The notes under the pieces: generated by a model
Database searches by the model: none
What the model was told of the DNA's origin: nothing
The model's input: the letters and a program-made list of their open reading frames with translations, nothing else
Position numbers and translations under genes: made by a program
In this document: one piece after another, positions 58,766 through 64,000 of the stretch
How the letters are laid out: every line of letters begins with the position of its first letter
Position numbering within the stretch: the stretch's first letter is position 1
Origin: Hanleya hanleyi
Taxonomy: Eukaryota; Mollusca; Polyplacophora; Lepidopleurida; Hanleyidae
NCBI GenBank assembly: GCA_036873755.1
Contig: JAVTVY010037154.1
Span: 62,001-126,000 of the forward strand
Length of the DNA: 64,000 nucleotides
Reading direction: 5' to 3'

Positions 58766-59442
58766 CTATAGAGATAGTACCTTATCGACAATGGGGACTA
58801 CTTGTTCCAAAGCCGTCCATAGATCGGGGTCCAGGGTAAAACCACCGTCGTTCAGACAGAGGAGTCGAGCGAAAAAGGGACCGCAGAAAATGTAGACGTC
58901 GTCACACAGGTGAATGCTATCACCGTGCAGGTCACCCAACAACACCCGTTTCAAAGTAGTCCATCCTTCCGGTGACAAAGAGACGTGCGCTTTGGGTTCA
59001 GGCGTACACCAACACCTAAGTCCGCTATCGATGAGATCCACTCGTTCGGGGTACAACAATAGGGTGCAGCCAGATGTAAGCCTCCGGGTAGCCACAGTCC
59101 CTTCTTTCACCTCGGGGTGTAGTAAGTCATTCACCTCGGGGTGTACATCTTTCAGTGCCATCCATAAGGGTGGACAGAGTGTGATATAGGTGCCTCCACT
59201 CTGTTCCAACCGGGGAAAAAGGGAATCCTCTCCAGCAGTGCGTATGTGCACACCGACTTCCACGTGCATGAAATCCCTTTCGGGTTCTTTTCCCTGTAAC
59301 AATCAGTCCAGCCTGATAGCGATAACAAAATCTTCACCTTCTGCGGTGCGTCTTGGACCAGCTCCAGGTGATCGTCATTGACGATAAGGTAGACGTCGGA
59401 CGTCAGTTGGAATAACGCAAGCTCTGTTCCGCTCGCTGCCAT
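58766..59442 (-). pseudogene. PC4-like module gene C, two modules, one frameshift
   Basis: ATG 59,442 opens with LTSDVYLIVNDDHLELVQDA and ILLSLSGWTD. Near 59,300 the reading moves to a second frame with DFMHVEVGVHIRTAGEDSLF and TYITLCPPLWMALKDVHPEV, then a full second module: LLLYPERVDLIDSGLRCW, VSLSPEGWTTLKRVLLGDLH, DSIHLCDDVYIFCGPFFARL, FTLDPDLWTALEQVVPIVDK. The first module is therefore a diverged copy of the second, so the gene is an internal duplication. The second module is the best-preserved member of the family in the element. PC4/p15-like ssDNA binding is a hypothesis. Confidence 0.6.
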
Positions 59443-59478
59443 GGTGGAGAATGAAAAGCGAACGGTTAGAGAGGTGGC

Positions 59479-59484
59479 TTTATA
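59479..59484 (-). promoter_or_regulatory. TATA box before PC4-like gene C
   Basis: TATAAA in CACTATAAAGCC, 37-42 nt upstream of ATG 59,442. Confidence 0.55.
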
Positions 59485-59489
59485 GTGTA

Positions 59490-60109
59490 CCTGTTGGGTA
59501 GGGTTTTATACACCGTGTGAGTCATGGGCATTTGTTATACTCGCTTGCGCCATAAGGTCAATAAGGTTAGAAATGCGCTTTTTTCTACTACGCCCTGTGA
59601 CGGCCCTTCGTGACAGTCCGTGATTGTTCGGTAGTGTAATGTTATTTTGTATAGGATTTCATTTAACATGAGATTTCACTAGTCAAAGCTTAAGCACAAA
59701 ATGAGGATAAATAGGCCAATGAATGCAGCAATGCCCTAAATATTCCCACTTTTACACACCTACATAGAAGTACCCGGATGTAGGCGCGGGCGTAGGCGAA
59801 GGCATCCTAGTACCCGGATGTAGGCGCAGCCGTGAGCGAAATACTAGTACCCGTCCATTGGTTCTTTTATCGATCGCTCATTGGCTCTTTTTCTCGACCG
59901 TTGATTGGTCCAAATGGAACTGCCCATCCTTCCCAGGTTAATTTACAATCCCCTTTTTTGGGTTCAAGCTCTGTATATCGATGCCGCAACATTGTTGCCG
60001 AACCTTGCCGAAAGGGAGACCTTTGGCCTTTTGACCTGGATGTGACCTTTGACCTTTTGACCCGACATTCATCCGCGCACTGCCGGTGATGCCGCGCACT
60101 TCCGGATAA
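59490..60109. other. Gene-free right flank with CCAAT-box cluster
   Basis: No gene. AGTACCCGGATGTAGGCGC is repeated near 59,769 and 59,809. Three ATTGG (CCAAT on the minus strand) lie at 59,857, 59,880 and 59,904, spaced 23 and 24 bp. This would suit an upstream promoter region, but the nearest gene start is about 400 bp away. Confidence 0.45.
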
Positions 60110-61810
60110 CCCGCGCGCGCGCGCTGCGGCCGGATAACCCGCGCGCGCTGCGGGGCCGGGCCGGGTCCTACGTCTAAAGGGAACATTGGAACTCTTCTGT
60201 GTTCGAAGGTAGTTTTAGTGAAACCCGAAAGTGACGTCTGTGCGCAGAACCCAAACCACCACCACCCAACCCCAACCAGGGACCCCTAGTGGTGGGTCAC
60301 ACACACACCCCCACGCATCCCCCAACATGCCTGCTTTCTATACTACGACCAGACTGCGCATGCGCAGACCCTTGAACACGGACGAATCCTGAGTCCAATC
60401 GGATGCTGCTTCACAAGAGCTTCAACATAAGACCTCATGCGACTCCATCGGACCCATAGTGACCCCTGTCGGCGCCAAAATGTCTATTTCCATACACTTT
60501 CTCTCTGCGCATGCGCAGAATGACGTCAGTTCCACGTCACACCCACCCCGTCGGATACTCCCTCACGACTGCTTCACATGGATACCTCACTCGATCCCAT
60601 CGGCCCAATAGGGGCCCACCTAAACCCCAACACGTCTATTTCTATATTACGGCCAGACTGCGCATGCGCAGACTATTGACAACGAACCACACACTAGCCC
60701 AGGCGGATGCTCCCTCACGACAGCTTCACACTGATACCTCATACGACACCATAGGATCATTAGGGGCTCACCTACATCCCAAAACGTCTATTTCATACCC
60801 TTTCTCTATTGCGCATGCGTAGAATGACGATATTCCGACCCCACATCCACCCAGTGGGATGCCCCCTCACATAGGCTTCACATTGATACCTCACTCGACC
60901 CCATCGATCCATTAGGGACCCCCTCGAACCCAAAACGTCTATTTCCATACCCTTGGTCTACCGCGCATGCGCAGAATGACGATATTTCAACCCCACACCC
61001 AGCCCGTCGGATGCGCCTTCACGAATGCTTCACATTGATATCTCATACGACTCCATCGACCCACTAGGGGCTCCCCTATATCCCAAAATGTCTATTTCCA
61101 TACACTTTGTCCACCGCGCATGCGCAGAATGACCACATTCCAACCCCACACCCAGCCTCTCGGATGCCCCCTCACATAGGCTTCACATTGATACCTCATA
61201 CGACCCCATCGGTCCATTAGGGCCTCCCCTAGATCCCAAAACGTGTATTTCCATACCCTTGGTCTACCGCGCATGCGCAGAATGACCATATTCCAACCCC
61301 ACACCCATGCTTCACATTGATACCTCATACAACCCAATCGGTACACTAGGGATCCCTCTCGCCCCTGAAGATTGCCGGAGAATGCCGGAGAATTTGATCA
61401 CCCACGACATTGTGGGAAAAACCCACTGATCTCCGTGACATCTTCATTCACTTTGACACCTCACTCGACCCATTCGGTCCACTAGGGACCCACCCCGATC
61501 ACAAAACGTCTATTCCCATACTCTTTTTAGGCATTCCCCGTATACATTAACATTGGAAGTCACTTGGTTGACATGGGACTACTTTCTGTCCGCGGAAGTG
61601 ACGACATCACCACCAGACCGCGGAAAAATACAAAGGTTAAAGGTTGCCGGAACTACTTTTGACCTCCACGTGACCTTGAGCTGGTGGCGCCCCCTGGCGC
61701 CCCAGAGGTGAAAGGCGATGGGGCGTCCCCTATACCTTTAACCTGGAAAAAAGGGGACCAAGAGTTACCTCCCTGGGAAACGCGCTAGGATCCGTCCGCT
61801 CTCTACTACT
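60110..61810 (-). repeat. Right terminal inverted repeat
   Basis: Reverse-complement partner of 46,929-48,555, ending GGATCCGTCCGCTCTCTACT at the outer boundary with AACACC beyond. It is longer, with seven palindrome units against five. Confidence 0.9.
60355..61279. promoter_or_regulatory. 152-bp array of NRF1-like palindromes, right TIR
   Basis: TGCGCATGCGCA or a one- or two-base variant lies at 60,355, 60,506, 60,659, 60,810, 60,962, 61,115 and 61,268, spaced 151, 153, 151, 152, 153 and 153 bp. The two arms share the same unit. Confidence 0.65.
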
Positions 61811-61816
61811 AACACC
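61811..61816. repeat. Right target-site duplication AACACC
   Basis: Exact partner of 46,923-46,928. Confidence 0.9.
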
Positions 61817-63430
61817 TATTTGTCTTACGACGTTAGAAACTGACCAGATAACAAAATCAATCCGGAAATCAGAGACAAAAACCTAAACTAAATCGAAAGG
61901 CTAAGAATATCAATATCGCTGTTGTTAGCTCAATAGTATGTGAAAAAATATCCACATCACTTGACTGTTACCCCTTCGTATGAACCGAATCACAATACAC
62001 AATGACCCCTTTATTGAATTACCATCATGCCACGTGCAGATGGTCTGTTTCAGACCGTAGTTAGTTATAACCGTGTCCGACAACTAACCATTGTATCGGG
62101 GTTGGGGAATAGTGCTTACTGTCCGACTCAGCCGCATTATATCTAATCTATCATTATTAGATAGATACACCAACACAGGGGTATTAGATAGATACACCAA
62201 CACAGGGGTGCTATTTTCGGAATGTACAATATCATGTTCACTAAGATCAAATCTTCCATTGTCTGTATCGTACCTACAGGTATTGAAATTTTCGAGACAT
62301 TTTTGTCGAATTTGATTCTATCAAAGATAAAATATATATCGAGTACATCTGCATCATTGTGAAAACATTTAAATGTTCCGAATTGTTTAAGTCTGTTACA
62401 CGATTTCATGATTTGGACAATCTGTCCTATTTTAGTTAGGTGAATTATTGAAAACGAGAGCGATAGAATCAGTCGATTTAGCTACCTTCAACGACGTATT
62501 TTCCAAGTTGAATTCTTTGCTATAATAGTCGTCAAATGAATGCTAGAAAATAATCGGTTTGGTCATGTCGAGTTGTTGAAAGGTACCAATCCACTGACAC
62601 TTCCTTCTGCATCCCGCATCTGAAATCCCGCGGCAATGTCTTCTGTTTAACCACTTTAAAACCACAAAGCGGTGCTTGAAGCGCTCTGTGCATTAAGCAG
62701 AAACCTCCTCACTGGTGACTCACTTTGGGATAGGGAGTCCAAAGAGTGTCATCGATAGAAAACAAGTTATGTAACGATAGACTTTGAGTGTGTGATATTA
62801 TGCAATTATGTGATTCTAATCAGGTGAGTATGATGTTTTATGGACCAGAGGAGCCAATATTGATATGATTATGTAGCTATAACCATGTAGGATTTGCATA
62901 TTAATGGCGAACGCCCGACCATTGAGTTCAAACTTGAGCAGTCAATTGTCTGGGTATAGACTTGAGGATTAATCCTCACAAAATTACTATGCTTGATAAA
63001 TATATGTACACGTTTTACCATCCCTCGTGAAGTATACTAGGCCACAATATGTACCAATATATGCATATTACCATTAGCTTCAAATAGAATACTTATTTAA
63101 AGTAAACCCACTCAAACGATGATCGCTGAGGTGTGAAATCAGTGGTATGATGATATATCGAGTGTCCACCATTGGTCAGTGGATTTGTCGATAGACTATC
63201 TCAAAATAGTGCTTTACTGGGTAACAAAACCACTTTATGTGGCAGTGGGTTTTGTTACCAGACAATCGGGGGGTCTGGATGGAGACGAAGAGATACTGTA
63301 GATATGACTATGTTTGGCCGTTCGTTCAAAGAATCCCTATTCTGTCCGCGTGTTCTCGTCCGAAGTATGACGAAGGTTTGATCAGCTGATTAGAAGCTAC
63401 CCTGTCATGTTAAAGGTCGGATTTTATTTC
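61817..63430. other. Gene-free DNA with a 27-bp duplication
   Basis: No recognisable gene. TATTAGATAGATACACCAAC plus ACAGGGG is present twice in tandem at about 62,154-62,210. Confidence 0.5.
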
Positions 63431-63663
63431 ATCAAACCTCGGAAATTATAATCAGTTGTATTTCTCCGACTTCACGTAGCCTATGTACTTTCATAAAATC
63501 TCAACAATTTCAAACATATTACGTCACCGATTAGGTCAAGCATATTGAGTCATCAAACATAGTGCCATCAAACCTCGGAAATTATAATCAATTGTATTTC
63601 TCCGACTTCACGTCTAATTTCGTAAAATCTCAAACAATTTCAAACATATTACATCACCGATCA
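63431..63663. repeat. Direct duplication of ~100 bp
   Basis: ATCAAACCTCGGAAATTATA...TCACCGAT occurs at 63,431-63,531 and again at 63,567-63,663, with a 35-bp spacer and a short deletion in the second copy. Confidence 0.8.
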
Positions 63664-63875
63664 TGCGACTCCCCCACGACACGGTCTCGGATAATGAAGT
63701 ACATCAGTACCTCGTGTCCCACTGCCAGGGATTCACATCCATGTTGAAAGCACGGTATCACGCCGAAACTCCAAACAGCGCATGTCAGCTGTATGACTTC
63801 CGTTACCATGGAGATCAGCTCGAGAAGAAAAACCAGGAGAAACACCTCAGATTAGAAGAGATCCTCCGCGGGTAG
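63663..63875 (+). CDS. Unassigned 70-codon frame, possible exon
   Basis: ATG 63,663 to a TAG at 63,873. The composition is protein-like (SHCQGFTSMLKARYH, then a charged helix EKKNQEKHLRLEEIL), but I recognise no family, and no splice sites or neighbours support it. It starts at the end of the duplicated block. It may be chance. Confidence 0.2.
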   Translation: MRLPHDTVSDNEVHQYLVSHCQGFTSMLKARYHAETPNSACQLYDFRYHGDQLEKKNQEKHLRLEEILRG

Positions 63876-64000
63876 AATCAAGGGAATATCCATTTCATTT
63901 GGATTATGTTTTATCTCCTGACAAGGGAGAAATATAACGAGGACTATGTGAGCGAAAACACATCCTATAGCATTGATGTGCCTCTCGTGCGGCGGATCAC

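Larger units (their letters stand above)
46929..61810 (-). mobile_element. Polinton/Maverick-type (adintovirus-like) endogenous element
   Basis: A 14,882-bp element bounded by AGTAGTAGAGAGCGGACGG and its exact complement, inside a perfect AACACC duplication. It encodes a chromodomain integrase, an A32/FtsK-type ATPase, a penton-like protein, a major capsid protein and an adenain-type protease, the gene set that defines Polinton-like virus-transposons. All these genes lie on the minus strand. The interior is visibly more GC-rich than the surrounding DNA. Most large genes are broken, and no protein-primed DNA polymerase B is present, so this copy cannot be autonomous as it stands. Without the 1,870-bp transposon inserted in it the element would be about 13.0 kb. 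Confidence 0.95.

Noticed and set aside
59490..60109. Site of a missing polB gene
   Set aside because: I looked for polymerase motifs on both strands here and in the other gaps and saw none; the space is also too small.

Overview
This window looks like a piece of an AT-rich animal genome, most likely a mollusc and probably a gastropod. The host call rests on SINE-like repeats ending in the GACGTTAAACC...ACTCACTCAC tail that I associate with gastropod genomes, on tRNA- and 5S-derived SINEs, and on abundant fold-back MITEs. It is an inference, not a proof. I found no convincing host protein-coding gene; most of the sequence outside 46.9-61.8 kb is intergenic DNA with repeats.

Layout. Positions 1-22,900 hold scattered MITEs, tRNA-derived SINEs and a dispersed repeat family in otherwise featureless DNA. 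Positions 22,925-29,035 are a roughly 6.1 kb minisatellite with a 34-bp unit (about 180 copies), ending against a copy of the dispersed family. Positions 29,340-46,920 hold further repeats: a ~180-bp tandem array carrying YY1-like motifs (31.5-32.8 kb), 31-bp and 37-bp minisatellites, palindromic MITEs and a 5S-rRNA-derived SINE.

The main object is a 14,882-bp Polinton/Maverick-type (adintovirus-like) endogenous element at 46,929-61,810. It has a perfect 6-bp target duplication (AACACC) on both sides and terminal inverted repeats of about 1.6-1.7 kb. All recognised genes lie on the minus strand. From right to left: three related genes with a repeated PC4-like module, interrupted by a tail-anchored membrane protein gene; a chromodomain integrase; a very short type II membrane protein followed by a Ser/Thr/Pro-rich stretch; an FtsK/A32-type packaging ATPase; two conserved virion-associated proteins; a penton-like minor capsid protein; a small basic core or pVI/pX-like protein; a major capsid protein of the family labelled F54H12.2-like in invertebrates; and an adenain-type cysteine protease. 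Integrase, ATPase, capsids and protease together form an integration-plus-virion module. No DNA polymerase B gene is visible.

The element is decayed: integrase, ATPase, both capsid genes, the 270-codon protein and the three PC4-like genes all carry frameshifts, a stop or a deletion, while the protease, the core-like protein, the 114-residue protein and the tail-anchored protein are open. A second transposon of 1,870 bp with TTAA flanks and THAP-domain remnants has inserted exactly between the core-protein gene and the major capsid gene. The TIRs carry an array with a 152-bp period, each unit holding a TGCGCATGCGCA-type (NRF1-like) palindrome, and several genes of the right half have their own TATA box about 35-55 nt upstream of the start codon.
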